Source: JAXGRD01 sp040766105
GTDB taxonomy: Bacteria > Bacillota > Clostridia > Peptostreptococcales > Anaerovoracaceae
DNA: 64,000 nt
Assembly: GCA_040766105.1 (NCBI GenBank)
Contig: JAXGRD010000001.1
Span: forward strand, 310,001 to 374,000
Direction: 5' to 3'
Notes under the pieces: generated by a model
Database searches by the model: none
Told to the model about the DNA's origin: nothing
Seen by the model: the letters and a program-made list of their open reading frames with translations, nothing else
Translations under genes and position numbers: made by a program
In this document: piece after piece, positions 44,399-52,809 of the stretch
How positions within the stretch are numbered: the stretch's first letter is position 1
Layout of the letters: each line of letters begins with the position of its first letter

Positions 44399-45506
44399 AA
44401 TCGAAACTTCTCGGGCTGCCGGCTTCTGCCACGGCCTTTTTTACTTGCTCCAACTTCTTAGCAGGTCGCGCCATTCCTCTCATCGTCCAAAGCATGATGG
44501 CACTTCCGCAGACGAGGACGGGAATGTAAAAGGCAATTCCTCTGGACAAAATCAACGCCGCACTTCCCAGACCGCCGGAATAGACAAGGCCAAAGACCGC
44601 TAAAAAGACCGCTTCCGATGCGCCAACTGCTCCCGGCAGGGGAACGAAAGATGTGCAAAGGAAGACCAGTGCCTGCATCATGAGCAGGGTCCCGAAGGAA
44701 ACTCCCATCTGCCCCAAGGCAAGGTACGCCAAGGCGGCAATGGAAAACTGGGCTCCCAACTGTACTACCACCGTAGCAAACACCTTGAACAGCACGCCCC
44801 GGTTTCCCTTGATGGCTGTGGCACATGCCCCGTATTCCTCAAACTGCTCCACGGTAGATTCTTCAAACCGCGCCTTTCTCTCTGCAGACAGAATCGGCAT
44901 CCGCTTCACGAGACCGATCAAAAGTCTCATGAGTACAGCAGAGATTCTTTTGGAGAAGATGGCAAAGGTCAGGAAGATAAACATACCTACTCCCAAGGTC
45001 AGGCCCAAAATGCCCAAGAGGAGAACGTAGCTATTTATTTGGAAAACCCCCAAAAGCACCATGACCAATGCCCCTAGGCCGTAGAGACACACGGCGCCCT
45101 GGAAGCAAAGAAGCTCCATGAGCAAGGTGATGGAACCATGGGAGAGTTGTATGTTATCCTTTTTCATGGCATAGAGCTGCATAGGTTGACCGCCCGATGC
45201 GGAGGGTGTAATGGCACTGAAGAAGTAGCCCGTCATGGCATACTTGAGGCAAGACAGGTACGAAACTTCATACCGAAAAGTTCGGAGGATTCTAAAGATG
45301 TTCAGCCCCTCAAAGAAGGTGAAGCTAATGGCAAGAAGGGCACAAGCTGCGAGATATCCGGGATGGACCCCCTTCACAACTTCCCACAGCTTTGCCGGAT
45401 CTTGGCCCTTCAAAAGGGCAAATATTGTCAACGCGATCAATCCCGCAAAAATCCCTACATATATGAAGGTTTTCTTAATTGAGATGTTCCTTTTCATATT
45501 TTTCAT
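44388..45506 (-). CDS. Lysylphosphatidylglycerol synthase-type transmembrane (flippase-like) protein
   Basis: The 372-aa protein has about eight membrane helices and the family blocks SGGQPMQLYAM and FVPLPGAVGASEAVFL. It lacks the GNAT catalytic domain of MprF, so it is only the membrane part, which in the family moves lipids. Start is ATG 45506 or 45497. It overlaps the deacetylase gene by 32 bp, in an operon with a lipid glycosyltransferase, so a glycolipid or envelope polymer transport role is inferred. Confidence 0.78.
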   Translation of the reverse strand: MKNMKRNISIKKTFIYVGIFAGLIALTIFALLKGQDPAKLWEVVKGVHPGYLAACALLAISFTFFEGLNIFRILRTFRYEVSYLSCLKYAMTGYFFSAITPSASGGQPMQLYAMKKDNIQLSHGSITLLMELLCFQGAVCLYGLGALVMVLLGVFQINSYVLLLGILGLTLGVGMFIFLTFAIFSKRISAVLMRLLIGLVKRMPILSAERKARFEESTVEQFEEYGACATAIKGNRGVLFKVFATVVVQLGAQFSIAALAYLALGQMGVSFGTLLMMQALVFLCTSFVPLPGAVGASEAVFLAVFGLVYSGGLGSAALILSRGIAFYIPVLVCGSAIMLWTMRGMARPAKKLEQVKKAVAEAGSPRSFDFNR

Positions 45507-46179
45507 CCAATCTTCGAAATACGAATCCCTCTTCCTTTAACTTAGGAATGGCTGTCCTCAAGGCTTCGATTGTTCTTCCCGGGGCACCTTCCGAGCCTCT
45601 TCCGTCGTGAAGGCAGATAACGCTTCCCGGCTTTGTCTGTTCCAGCAGTCTCTCTTCCAACTCCTTCGCCGTGACATCGGCCTTCCAATCTCCCACCATT
45701 ACATCCCACAGGACCAGCTTTAAATTCATCTTCCTTATATATCGCAGAACAAAGAGGTTCAGCTGACCCCAGGGAGGACGGTAATACTTTTCACGGAGTC
45801 CCAACCGGCGCATGGTGGCAACGGAGGCTTCCAAATCGCTTTTGCTCTTCCCCCATCCCCGATACAGCAGGGATTGGTGACTTTTCGAATGGATGCAAAC
45901 CAAATGTCCCTCTTCCTTTATCCGGCGCACGATTTGTGGCATCTTCTCACCATAGTCACTGACGATAAAAAACGCAGCCTTTACATTATTCTGTCGCAGC
46001 ACCTCCAGCACTTCAGGGGTGTACTGGCTGGGTCCGTCGTCAAAGGTCAAAAAGATGTCCTTATCTTCTCTGGGACGAAGAACTTCTCTGGCCGCCTTCC
46101 ACTTGGCGTACTGAGAGGGGATTAAGCTGTACGCGGGAATCGCGGCACAGGCAGCAGCTCCCATTAATAGATGAATCAC
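45475..46179 (-). CDS. Polysaccharide deacetylase (NodB-type)
   Basis: The 234-aa protein has a signal-anchor N-terminus (LLMGAAACAAIPAYSLI), then the NodB fold with the Asp base pair in FLTFDDGPS, zinc His pair in IHSKSHQSLLYRG, RPPWGQLN and ICLHDGRG. It probably removes acetyl groups from peptidoglycan or another envelope glycan outside the cell. It overlaps the glycosyltransferase stop by 4 bp (ATGA). Confidence 0.87.
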   Translation of the reverse strand: MIHLLMGAAACAAIPAYSLIPSQYAKWKAAREVLRPREDKDIFLTFDDGPSQYTPEVLEVLRQNNVKAAFFIVSDYGEKMPQIVRRIKEEGHLVCIHSKSHQSLLYRGWGKSKSDLEASVATMRRLGLREKYYRPPWGQLNLFVLRYIRKMNLKLVLWDVMVGDWKADVTAKELEERLLEQTKPGSVICLHDGRGSEGAPGRTIEALRTAIPKLKEEGFVFRRLDEKYEKEHLN

Positions 46180-47255
46180 GCACTCTCACCTTCTTTGTAT
46201 TCCCTTACAATTTCCGAAACCCTGGATTCCATTTGACCCCTGGTCTCTCTCATATTTCGTCGAATTCTTACTTGCTCAACTTCGTTCCCTATGAACCCTG
46301 CAATTTCCTCTGTTGAAGGGTTTTCCCAGAAAACTTTTCCCAAGCCCATTTTCTCAATATATCTGGCATTTCTCTGTTCCTGCTCCAAAAAAGGTTTGAG
46401 GACCAGTAAAGGAGTCTCCGTTGCCAGGGCTTCAAATACGGTGATTCCCCCGGCTTTGGATATGAGAAGATCCGCTCTTCTCATATAATCGCTGACTCTA
46501 TGGGTGAAGCCGACCACTTCAACACCTTCATACTTTCCGTGAAGATTGTCATAGGCCTTCTTGTTGTTGCCGGTAATAATGGTCACATGGGTGTTTTCTC
46601 TGTCGCCGATGCTCTCCAGAAGCCCGTCGATATCAGGAAGAAGACCCAAGCCCCCTCCCATGATGAGAATCTCCCTCTGCCCGGTTTTGGGCAAAGCATC
46701 TTCTCGACAATCATGTAGGAACTCTTCTCGCACGGGTATCCCCGTCACATAGATTTTGTCTCCATCCATTCCTTTGGACACCATCTTTTCCTTGACGGAA
46801 AGGGTAGGTACAAAGTAGATGTCACTACCCTCGGTAAACCAGGCCTTATGAGTGGATATATCCGTGATACATGTTGCCATGGGAATCTGGGATCCGGTTT
46901 TCTTCTTGTAATCGGAGATGATCTTGGCACAAAGAGGAAGGGTACATATAATCATGTCCGGCTGCTGTTCCTTCAGGAGCTGGTCCACGCCGTTAATTGC
47001 CTCCGTGGGAACACGGTCCATGGGGTTGACCTTCTCAAAGGATTTGTTGATAAAATTATAGACACCGTGGTACTTTGCCGCCACGATATTAAACATATTA
47101 TAGAGAATCTTGCTTCTTTCGGGATAGATGTACTGAATCAAGTCCACCACGGCAACATCATTGTTTCCGCCGGCACCATTGATCTCTTGTCGGATCGCTG
47201 TTGCTACTGCATTGTGGCCCATTCCGAAAGCTCCGCTCAATATCAATACCTTCAT
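46176..47255 (-). CDS. UgtP/MGDG-synthase-type lipid glycosyltransferase
   Basis: The 359-aa GT28-like protein starts LILSGAFGMGHNAVATAI, the Gly/His-rich acceptor loop of monogalactosyl- and diglucosyl-diacylglycerol synthases. ISKAGGITVFEALATETP is the nucleotide-sugar binding block. It likely glycosylates diacylglycerol or a related lipid at the inner membrane face. It is first in a three-gene envelope operon with the deacetylase and flippase-like genes. Confidence 0.85.
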   Translation of the reverse strand: MKVLILSGAFGMGHNAVATAIRQEINGAGGNNDVAVVDLIQYIYPERSKILYNMFNIVAAKYHGVYNFINKSFEKVNPMDRVPTEAINGVDQLLKEQQPDMIICTLPLCAKIISDYKKKTGSQIPMATCITDISTHKAWFTEGSDIYFVPTLSVKEKMVSKGMDGDKIYVTGIPVREEFLHDCREDALPKTGQREILIMGGGLGLLPDIDGLLESIGDRENTHVTIITGNNKKAYDNLHGKYEGVEVVGFTHRVSDYMRRADLLISKAGGITVFEALATETPLLVLKPFLEQEQRNARYIEKMGLGKVFWENPSTEEIAGFIGNEVEQVRIRRNMRETRGQMESRVSEIVREYKEGESA

Positions 47256-47370
47256 TTTCTTTCCCTCCTTTATCTTTCTGTCTACATCCTATCAAATCAA
47301 TGTGACTCTCCCATGACTATTAGATAACAGCTTTGTCACTTAAGGAGGGGGAGTAATGGTTTATGACATT

Positions 47371-47414
47371 AAAAAACACCTTCTTTCCGGCACAAAGAGT
47401 CTCGAAAAGAAGGT
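47371..47414 (-). terminator. Terminator of the corrinoid protein gene
   Basis: On the minus strand ACCTTCTT and AAGAAGGT pair around a loop of about 21 bases, and TTTTTT follows. It lies 22 bp after the stop codon at 47436. Confidence 0.75.
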
Positions 47415-47435
47415 ATTTATTATATCTTTATTTGA

Positions 47436-48089
47436 CTATTTTTCGTCGATGAACTTCAGAGCTCTTTGGCAACACTCAGAAGCGTCCTCGGTGTAAGCGT
47501 CTGCACCAATCTTATCAGCCCATCTCTGGGTGATGGGGGATCCCCCTACCATGGTCTTGAACTCCTTCTTCAAGTCCTGAGCAGCCAACTTCTCTTCGAT
47601 TTCCTTCTGTACTACCATTGTGGTGGTGAGAAGAGCACTGGTTCCGATGATGTCAGCGTTGACTTCCTTCGCCTTTTCGATGATGACATCGGCAGGAACT
47701 TCACGTCCCAGGTCATATACTTCCAGGCCAACAGACTTCAGCATGGATACGCAGATACCTTTTCCGATATCGTGAACGTCACCTTCTACGGTCGCCATGA
47801 TCATCTTGCCCTTTTCCTCTGCTTCGCCACCCTTGGCAGCCAATTCTTCGTCTACCTTATCGGTAACGACTTTCATGACTTCTGTTGCAAAGATCAATTC
47901 AGGAAGGAAAACTTCTCCACGACCGAATCTGTCACCCAGCTCGTTCATTCCCTTACTGAATCCTTCCTGCAGTAGCTCTACAGCAGTGATTCCTTCCTTT
48001 TCGCCTTCTTCCAGCACTTCGGTAGCCATATCTTCATCGGCTTCAACGATTGCTTCGAAAGCTCTGTTCATTAAATCTTCTCTTGCCAT
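47436..48089 (-). CDS. Methyltransferase corrinoid protein (MtbC/MttC/MtqC type)
   Basis: This 217-aa protein carries a methyl group on a cobalamin cofactor between two methyltransferases. The N-terminal helical cap is residues 1-85; the B12-binding domain has DVHDIGKGI (about 105-113), whose His is the lower cobalt ligand, then GLEVYDLGREVPAD, IIGTSALLTTTM and GGSPITQRWADKIGADAY. No MttB-type methyltransferase is next to it. A sigma-54 promoter at 48172-48187 drives it, sharing upstream repeats with the proline racemase-like gene promoter. Confidence 0.88.
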   Translation of the reverse strand: MAREDLMNRAFEAIVEADEDMATEVLEEGEKEGITAVELLQEGFSKGMNELGDRFGRGEVFLPELIFATEVMKVVTDKVDEELAAKGGEAEEKGKMIMATVEGDVHDIGKGICVSMLKSVGLEVYDLGREVPADVIIEKAKEVNADIIGTSALLTTTMVVQKEIEEKLAAQDLKKEFKTMVGGSPITQRWADKIGADAYTEDASECCQRALKFIDEK

Positions 48090-48171
48090 TTTGTTCTCCT
48101 TTTGTACATAACGACGTTCTCACGTACTCATGATGTGTGGATTTCCCAATTGTTAATTATTATACCATATC

Positions 48172-48187
48172 GCAATTGTCGTGCCAA
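48172..48187 (-). promoter_or_regulatory. Sigma-54 promoter of the corrinoid protein gene
   Basis: On the minus strand TTGGCAC (48187-48181), 5 bases, then TTGC (48175-48172) fit the -24/-12 consensus exactly. Predicted transcription starts near 48161, about 70 bases before the ATG. A perfect match of this kind is rare by chance in so short a gap. Confidence 0.85.
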
Positions 48188-48239
48188 CTGGTGAAGGTGT
48201 TGCAATTGCTGTATGTTTAATTTTTTTATGGAAAATAGA

Positions 48240-48269
48240 TGTTTGAAAGTGTTTGAAAGTGTTTGCGAT
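48240..48269 (+). promoter_or_regulatory. Three 10-bp-phased repeats, candidate activator site
   Basis: TGTTTGAAAG, TGTTTGAAAG and TGTTTGCGAT stand head to tail with a 10-bp period, one DNA turn. They lie about 55-80 bp upstream of the sigma-54 -24 box. The same pattern (TGTCTGAAAT, TGTCTAATAT, TGTACACAAC) occurs at 51217-51246 before the second sigma-54 promoter. Confidence 0.65.
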
Positions 48270-48302
48270 TTATCTTTACTGTTTCTTTCGCAATCCCCCA
48301 AT

Positions 48303-48344
48303 ACGAAGACCGGCGAACAAGTGAATTTGCCCGCCGGTCTTCGT
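48303..48344 (-). terminator. Hairpin after the BCCT transporter gene
   Basis: ACGAAGACCGGCG (48303-48315) pairs with CGCCGGTCTTCGT (48332-48344), a 13-bp stem, 28 bp after the transporter stop. The T-tract is weak on the minus strand. It should separate the racemase-BCCT transcript from the corrinoid gene. Confidence 0.6.
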
Positions 48345-48372
48345 GTTTGATACAGTTCTATGAGTTATCGTC

Positions 48373-49950
48373 TTATTCTTCAGTTATTTCGTTTTCTTCC
48401 GTATCAGAAATCATATAGTTTTCCTTATCATAGAGTATTCTTGCCTGCCTGAAGGAAGATATGGTCAACATGATAAGTACTATAGAAATTGGCAATCCTA
48501 CAAGGGTAAACATACCTCTTACGGAGTCAATTCCGCCGGATGCTACCAGTAAGTAAGAAACGGTACAGATGGTTACACCGAAGATAACCTTCAAATACTT
48601 CGGAGGCTCGGAGTCAATTCTCAAGCCCTTTATACTAATAGTTGAAAGAACGGAGGTCATTGGGTCTGCCAAGGTTGCAAAGGATGTGAAGATGGAAATA
48701 ACGAACACGATTGTCAGGATGCTACCAAGAGGCAGGGATCCCAAAATCTGATATACCGTTGCCTGCATTCCCAACTCGCTGATGTTTGCCCAAATATCCA
48801 AATCTCCGCTGCTCTGCAGTTGAATGGTCATGCCGCCAAAGACAGCAATCCATACGCAACAGAAGAGAGAAGGTGCCAACACATTTACAAGAATAAACTC
48901 CTTGATGGTTCTGCCCTTGGCTAGACGGCTGAGGAACATGCCGATTACCGGAGCATATACAATGAAGGAGCACCAATACTGAACAATCCAATCAGCATAC
49001 CAGTTATCATCGGGAGCCATTGCGTTATTCGTTGTAGTCATCATTGACCAGTTTTTGATCATATATCCGGCCGCTTCGGTCCCAATCTTGCTCACAAATA
49101 CCGGTGCGCCGAAGATGGCTACATACACCATGATTCCCAGAAATACAATGGTCGTGAATGCGGACAACTTTTTCAGCCCGTTTCCGATACCAGTCAGACA
49201 GGATAGAATGAAGATTACACCAATAATTACAGCTACTACCAACCAAATCAATTTCGTTTGCTCCATACCCGTAATAGCATTTAATCCGCCACCGATCTGC
49301 ATGAGACCAACACCCATGGAGTTGGCAACTGCGCCGACCAAGGTAAAGATTGTCAAAGCGTGCACCGCTGTTTCCAGTCCGGGGATTCTTCTCTTAAAAG
49401 TATATTCCAGAACGGAACCGAAATTGTAGGGCTTCTTTAGGTTATAGGTAACCAGTGCGAATCCTACAGCGCAAAGGCTGTACATGGAATACTGAATAAA
49501 GGACCAGTCCCACATTGCCTGCGCTACTGCATAGATACCGGCATCTCGTGAGAAGGGTTCTACATTTGCCCCTACGGGAGGTGTGGCAAAGTGGAAGATA
49601 GGTTCTCCCATCGCCCAGAACAGAAGGCCAGTGCCGATTCCGCCACAGAGGGAAATGGAAATCCAGTTGAAATATTTAAAGTCTGGCTTAGCGTCCTTTC
49701 CGCCAATTCTAATGTCTCCAAACTTGTTGATGACTAATACTAGAACTAAAACCAGTGCCAACACACAGAGAATATTGATATATCCGCCGAAGACATATGC
49801 CATGCCATAAAGCGTTTTAGATAAGAATGATCCCATCGTCTCTTGGAACAACACACCAAAGATAATGAACGCTGCAAGCACAATCATCGGTGGCCAAAAA
49901 ACGATATGATTCATGGGATACTTTTTTTCATTTAGAGTTTCAGGTTTCAT
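48373..49950 (-). CDS. BCCT-family betaine/carnitine/choline-type transporter
   Basis: The 525-aa protein has twelve membrane segments and the family motifs GGIGTGLLFWAMGEPIFHF (about 98-116) and MWDWSFIQYSMYSLC. The family imports quaternary ammonium compounds such as betaines and carnitine. It starts 15 bp after the racemase-like gene and shares its sigma-54 promoter. Together with the corrinoid protein this points to uptake of a methylated amino acid such as proline betaine, which is inference. Confidence 0.88.
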   Translation of the reverse strand: MKPETLNEKKYPMNHIVFWPPMIVLAAFIIFGVLFQETMGSFLSKTLYGMAYVFGGYINILCVLALVLVLVLVINKFGDIRIGGKDAKPDFKYFNWISISLCGGIGTGLLFWAMGEPIFHFATPPVGANVEPFSRDAGIYAVAQAMWDWSFIQYSMYSLCAVGFALVTYNLKKPYNFGSVLEYTFKRRIPGLETAVHALTIFTLVGAVANSMGVGLMQIGGGLNAITGMEQTKLIWLVVAVIIGVIFILSCLTGIGNGLKKLSAFTTIVFLGIMVYVAIFGAPVFVSKIGTEAAGYMIKNWSMMTTTNNAMAPDDNWYADWIVQYWCSFIVYAPVIGMFLSRLAKGRTIKEFILVNVLAPSLFCCVWIAVFGGMTIQLQSSGDLDIWANISELGMQATVYQILGSLPLGSILTIVFVISIFTSFATLADPMTSVLSTISIKGLRIDSEPPKYLKVIFGVTICTVSYLLVASGGIDSVRGMFTLVGLPISIVLIMLTISSFRQARILYDKENYMISDTEENEITEE

Positions 49951-49965
49951 CGTATCTCTCCTTTA

Positions 49966-51036
49966 TTATCCCCAAATATCACTAATGGTGTATCCTTCCG
50001 TGAACGGATCGGAAGAGTCGAGAACATAGTTGGTATATCCATAGATCCAGGACTGTCCCTTCAAAGTGGGAATTACTGCCTTGTACGGTCCAACCATTGT
50101 TTCTTCAACCAATTCACCTTCGTAAACCAGTCCAAGGATACCTTCGTGCTTAAACTTCTCATTGAGGCCAAGTTCGCCCTTTGCATACAGAGCTGCCATC
50201 TTTGCACATGTTCCTGTTCCGCAAGGACATCTGTCAATCGCACCGGTCCAAGTGGATGGGTTGTCAAAGTCTACATCACCGCTGGCTACCATTACTGCGT
50301 TCTTCCAGTCTGCATCAGGATTATCCGTAGGTCCGGAAAGCTGTGCAATGGAAATTCCGTAATCGGGGAAATCAGGATGTGATGTTGGCAACTGTTCCTG
50401 CGCAGCCTTCAAAATCAAAGCTTCGATTTCGCAGATCATGGCTCCCATTTCAGGTGTCAATTCCAATGAGCTGTACTTGTCAATCTTCTTGAACTGTCTG
50501 TAGTCTGCAATTACGTAGAACATGCCGCCCCAAGCTACATCCACGAGAACTTCTCCAATATGGGGAACATCTATAGTCTTGTCAAGATGTACTGCAAATG
50601 CAGGCTGGTTCTTAAATGTAACGCCGGTTACTTTTCCGTTTTCACACTCAGCCTTAATGCCGATGAGGCCGGCAGGTGCTTCCAGCAAGAACTCGGTTAC
50701 AGGCTCCTGCATGGGGATCATACCGGTTTCCAGCAATACGGTTGCTACGGAGATAGTGTTTCCGCCGGACATGAGAGGATATTCTGTCTGCTCCATGATG
50801 ATGTATCCTGCAGCTGCCTTAGGATCCTTTGCGGGTACTACCAGGTTGCAGCAAAGAGGGGGATAGCCCCTAGGCTCTCTCAGCATCAGAAGTCTGAACT
50901 GATCGTCATTGTCTCTCAAGTATGTCATCTGTTCATAAACGGAATCTCCCGGAATGTTGGGGATGCCGCCAGTAACGACTCTCATGGGCTCGCCGGAGTG
51001 AGTCTCTACTGCTTGGAAAAATCTTTTCATACTCAT
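49966..51036 (-). CDS. Proline racemase-superfamily enzyme with a Ser/Cys active site pair
   Basis: The 356-aa protein belongs to the proline racemase / hydroxyproline epimerase superfamily. The second catalytic Cys is present in DRCPCGTGTCA (Cys272). At the first catalytic position the usual MCGHN motif reads LMSGGNT, so Cys is Ser90 and the His is Gly. Typical racemases use two Cys; other pairs occur in relatives with epimerase or dehydratase activity. GAAAGGAAG lies 7 bases before the ATG at 51036. A sigma-54 promoter sits about 90 bp upstream. Product: unknown substrate, possibly a proline derivative. Confidence 0.8.
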   Translation of the reverse strand: MSMKRFFQAVETHSGEPMRVVTGGIPNIPGDSVYEQMTYLRDNDDQFRLLMLREPRGYPPLCCNLVVPAKDPKAAAGYIIMEQTEYPLMSGGNTISVATVLLETGMIPMQEPVTEFLLEAPAGLIGIKAECENGKVTGVTFKNQPAFAVHLDKTIDVPHIGEVLVDVAWGGMFYVIADYRQFKKIDKYSSLELTPEMGAMICEIEALILKAAQEQLPTSHPDFPDYGISIAQLSGPTDNPDADWKNAVMVASGDVDFDNPSTWTGAIDRCPCGTGTCAKMAALYAKGELGLNEKFKHEGILGLVYEGELVEETMVGPYKAVIPTLKGQSWIYGYTNYVLDSSDPFTEGYTISDIWG

Positions 51037-51126
51037 TTTTTTCTTCCTTTCTTACAAGTAATGTACAATTGCGGTTTTTGAATAAAATCTAGAAGTTAAT
51101 ATATATGCTTAGCTCCATTAGATAGA

Positions 51127-51142
51127 GCAACATTTGTGCCAA
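51127..51142 (-). promoter_or_regulatory. Sigma-54 promoter of the racemase-BCCT operon
   Basis: On the minus strand TTGGCAC (51142-51136), 5 bases and TTGC (51130-51127) match the -24/-12 consensus exactly. Start of transcription is expected near 51115, about 80 bp before the racemase ATG. Confidence 0.87.
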
Positions 51143-51216
51143 ATCTTTAACTATCTATTTTTTTCAGCAATTTTAAAGGTTTTCTCCTTTATCTCATGAA
51201 ATCACAACCCATAACC

Positions 51217-51246
51217 TGTCTGAAATTGTCTAATATTGTACACAAC
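51217..51246 (+). promoter_or_regulatory. 10-bp-phased repeats, candidate activator site
   Basis: TGTCTGAAAT, TGTCTAATAT and TGTACACAAC repeat at 10-bp steps. They lie 75-105 bp upstream of the -24 box. Consensus with the site at 48240-48269 is TGTYTGAAAK. They are probably bound by the sigma-54 activator encoded at 51349. Confidence 0.6.
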
Positions 51247-51285
51247 TGACTATTATAGCACGCATTCTTTTGTATTTATATTATC

Positions 51286-51314
51286 TTCACTGAATAAGTA
51301 TCTTATGTTATAAT
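51286..51314 (+). promoter_or_regulatory. Promoter of the sigma-54 activator gene
   Basis: TTCACT (51286-51291) and a perfect TATAAT (51309-51314) are spaced by 17 bp. The activator therefore appears to be made from an ordinary sigma-A-type promoter. Confidence 0.5.
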
Positions 51315-51348
51315 TGTGCCAATGATTACAAGCCAAAGGAGGTTTTCA

Positions 51349-52773
51349 GTGTCAAAGGTAAGTGATTTTTTAGATAAATACTCTTTCTTGAGAAGAATCT
51401 TCAACAGCCTCCCCATTGGCATCTACATCTGTGATGAAAAAGAGAATATCGTCTTTGTAAATGATGCCACAAAGACAATTGACGGCTTGGATGCTAAGGA
51501 TATCATAGGCAAGAGAATCTATGAGGTCTATGACGAGCACGATTCTGCCATGCACAAAGTTTTAAAAAGTAAACGCGATGTGGAGCCGTTTTTATGCAAA
51601 TATTCCTTGGATGATAAGATCATCAATCAAATCTGTGACGGCTTCCTCATCACCATGGACGGTGAAATTGCCGGTGCTTGTTCCATAGAACACAACACGG
51701 ATTTCTTCCGGGAGGCAATCAAGAGCCAGCAAGCACTGCAACATCGATTTGTTGCCACCAGCCACTCCATATCCAATGCCTTCAGCCATATCATCGGAGA
51801 ATCCACCAGTCTGCTCAACTGCCTATCCATTGCCACCTTCGCGGCACAAAACGATTCTTCCATCTTCTTAACCGGAGCAACGGGAACGGGGAAGGAAGTT
51901 TTTGCTAAGGCAATACATGCTGCATCTTCCCGAAACGCAAAGCCCTTTATGGCTATCAACTGTGCGGCAATCCCGGAAACCCTCATTGAAAGCATCTTGT
52001 TTGGGACGACAAAGGGCATCTACACAGGAGCCGTGGATAAACCCGGCCTCTTTGAGCAAGCTGACGGCGGAACCCTCTTCCTGGATGAATTGAACTCCAT
52101 GCCCCTTTCTTCTCAGGCAAAGCTCTTAAGAGTATTGGAAGAGAAGGAAGTGGCGAGGCTTGGGGGAAATGCACCATATAAATTCGATGTCCGCATCATC
52201 AGTAGCAGCAACGTGGTTCCTCAAAAGGCGATCAGAGACAAAACCATTCGAGAAGACCTGTACTACAGACTGTCCGTTGTAAACTTGCTAATTCCCTCTC
52301 TTTCCGAGCGTCGAAGTGATATCATCCCTCTCAGTCAATACTTCATTGATCATTACAACAAGGAGTTTGGAAAAAACATCATTTCCATCAGCGATGACCT
52401 TCAGGAAAAACTCATTTCCTATGAATGGCCGGGCAATGTGAGACAGTTGAAACACTGCATCGAATCCGCCATGAACTTCGTTGGAGAAGAAGATTCTCAA
52501 ATAACTCGAGAACATATGGCAAACTTTATCAACGAAACCGAAGACCTACCGATTAAAGACGCTCCTGTCGAGATGCCTTCACCTGCTTTGGAAGCTTTGG
52601 AAGGAGATGACAATGTCTTCAACATCATCGATAAGAATGAAAAGCAAGAAATCATCGATGCCCTTCTCCGAAACAAGGGAAATGTCACCCGGACGGCGGA
52701 AGATCTCAACATCAGCAGAAGCGCCCTCAACTACAGAATGCAAAAGTATAATCTATTTAGAAAAAACGATTGA
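51349..52773 (+). CDS. Sigma-54-dependent transcriptional activator (PAS-AAA+-Fis HTH)
   Basis: The 474-aa regulator has a PAS domain (about 10-110; IGIYICDEKENIVFVND), an AAA+ domain and a C-terminal Fis-type HTH (GNVTRTAEDLNISRSALNYR). Walker A is TGATGTGKEVFAK and Walker B GGTLFLDEL. The sigma-54 contact loop GAFTGA reads GIYTGA, keeping T-G-A. The start is GTG 51349, six bases after AAAGGAGG; a GTG at 51316 is open but would place that site inside the gene. It is divergent from the racemase-BCCT operon and the likely regulator of both sigma-54 promoters here. Confidence 0.9.
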   Translation: MSKVSDFLDKYSFLRRIFNSLPIGIYICDEKENIVFVNDATKTIDGLDAKDIIGKRIYEVYDEHDSAMHKVLKSKRDVEPFLCKYSLDDKIINQICDGFLITMDGEIAGACSIEHNTDFFREAIKSQQALQHRFVATSHSISNAFSHIIGESTSLLNCLSIATFAAQNDSSIFLTGATGTGKEVFAKAIHAASSRNAKPFMAINCAAIPETLIESILFGTTKGIYTGAVDKPGLFEQADGGTLFLDELNSMPLSSQAKLLRVLEEKEVARLGGNAPYKFDVRIISSSNVVPQKAIRDKTIREDLYYRLSVVNLLIPSLSERRSDIIPLSQYFIDHYNKEFGKNIISISDDLQEKLISYEWPGNVRQLKHCIESAMNFVGEEDSQITREHMANFINETEDLPIKDAPVEMPSPALEALEGDDNVFNIIDKNEKQEIIDALLRNKGNVTRTAEDLNISRSALNYRMQKYNLFRKND

Positions 52774-52800
52774 AGCCCGTACAGGCTTCAATCATTTTTT
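52768..52800. terminator. Bidirectional terminator between the activator and ridA
   Basis: GATTGAAGCC and GGCTTCAATC form a perfect 10-bp stem with a 6-base loop. T-runs lie on both sides when read on each strand. The stem overlaps the stop codon of the activator gene. Confidence 0.92.
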
Positions 52801-52809
52801 GGTATTATT

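Noticed and set aside
47356..47494. Small plus-strand frame after an AGGAGGGGG site
   Set aside because: It crosses the corrinoid gene terminator and enters that gene antisense; it looks like a chance Shine-Dalgarno match.
48240..48269. Short tandem repeats as a CRISPR array
   Set aside because: The units are 10 bp with no spacers; they fit a protein-binding site.
51316..51322. GTGCCAA as another sigma-54 -24 box on the minus strand
   Set aside because: The bases at the -12 position do not match TTGC, and the site lies inside the activator leader.
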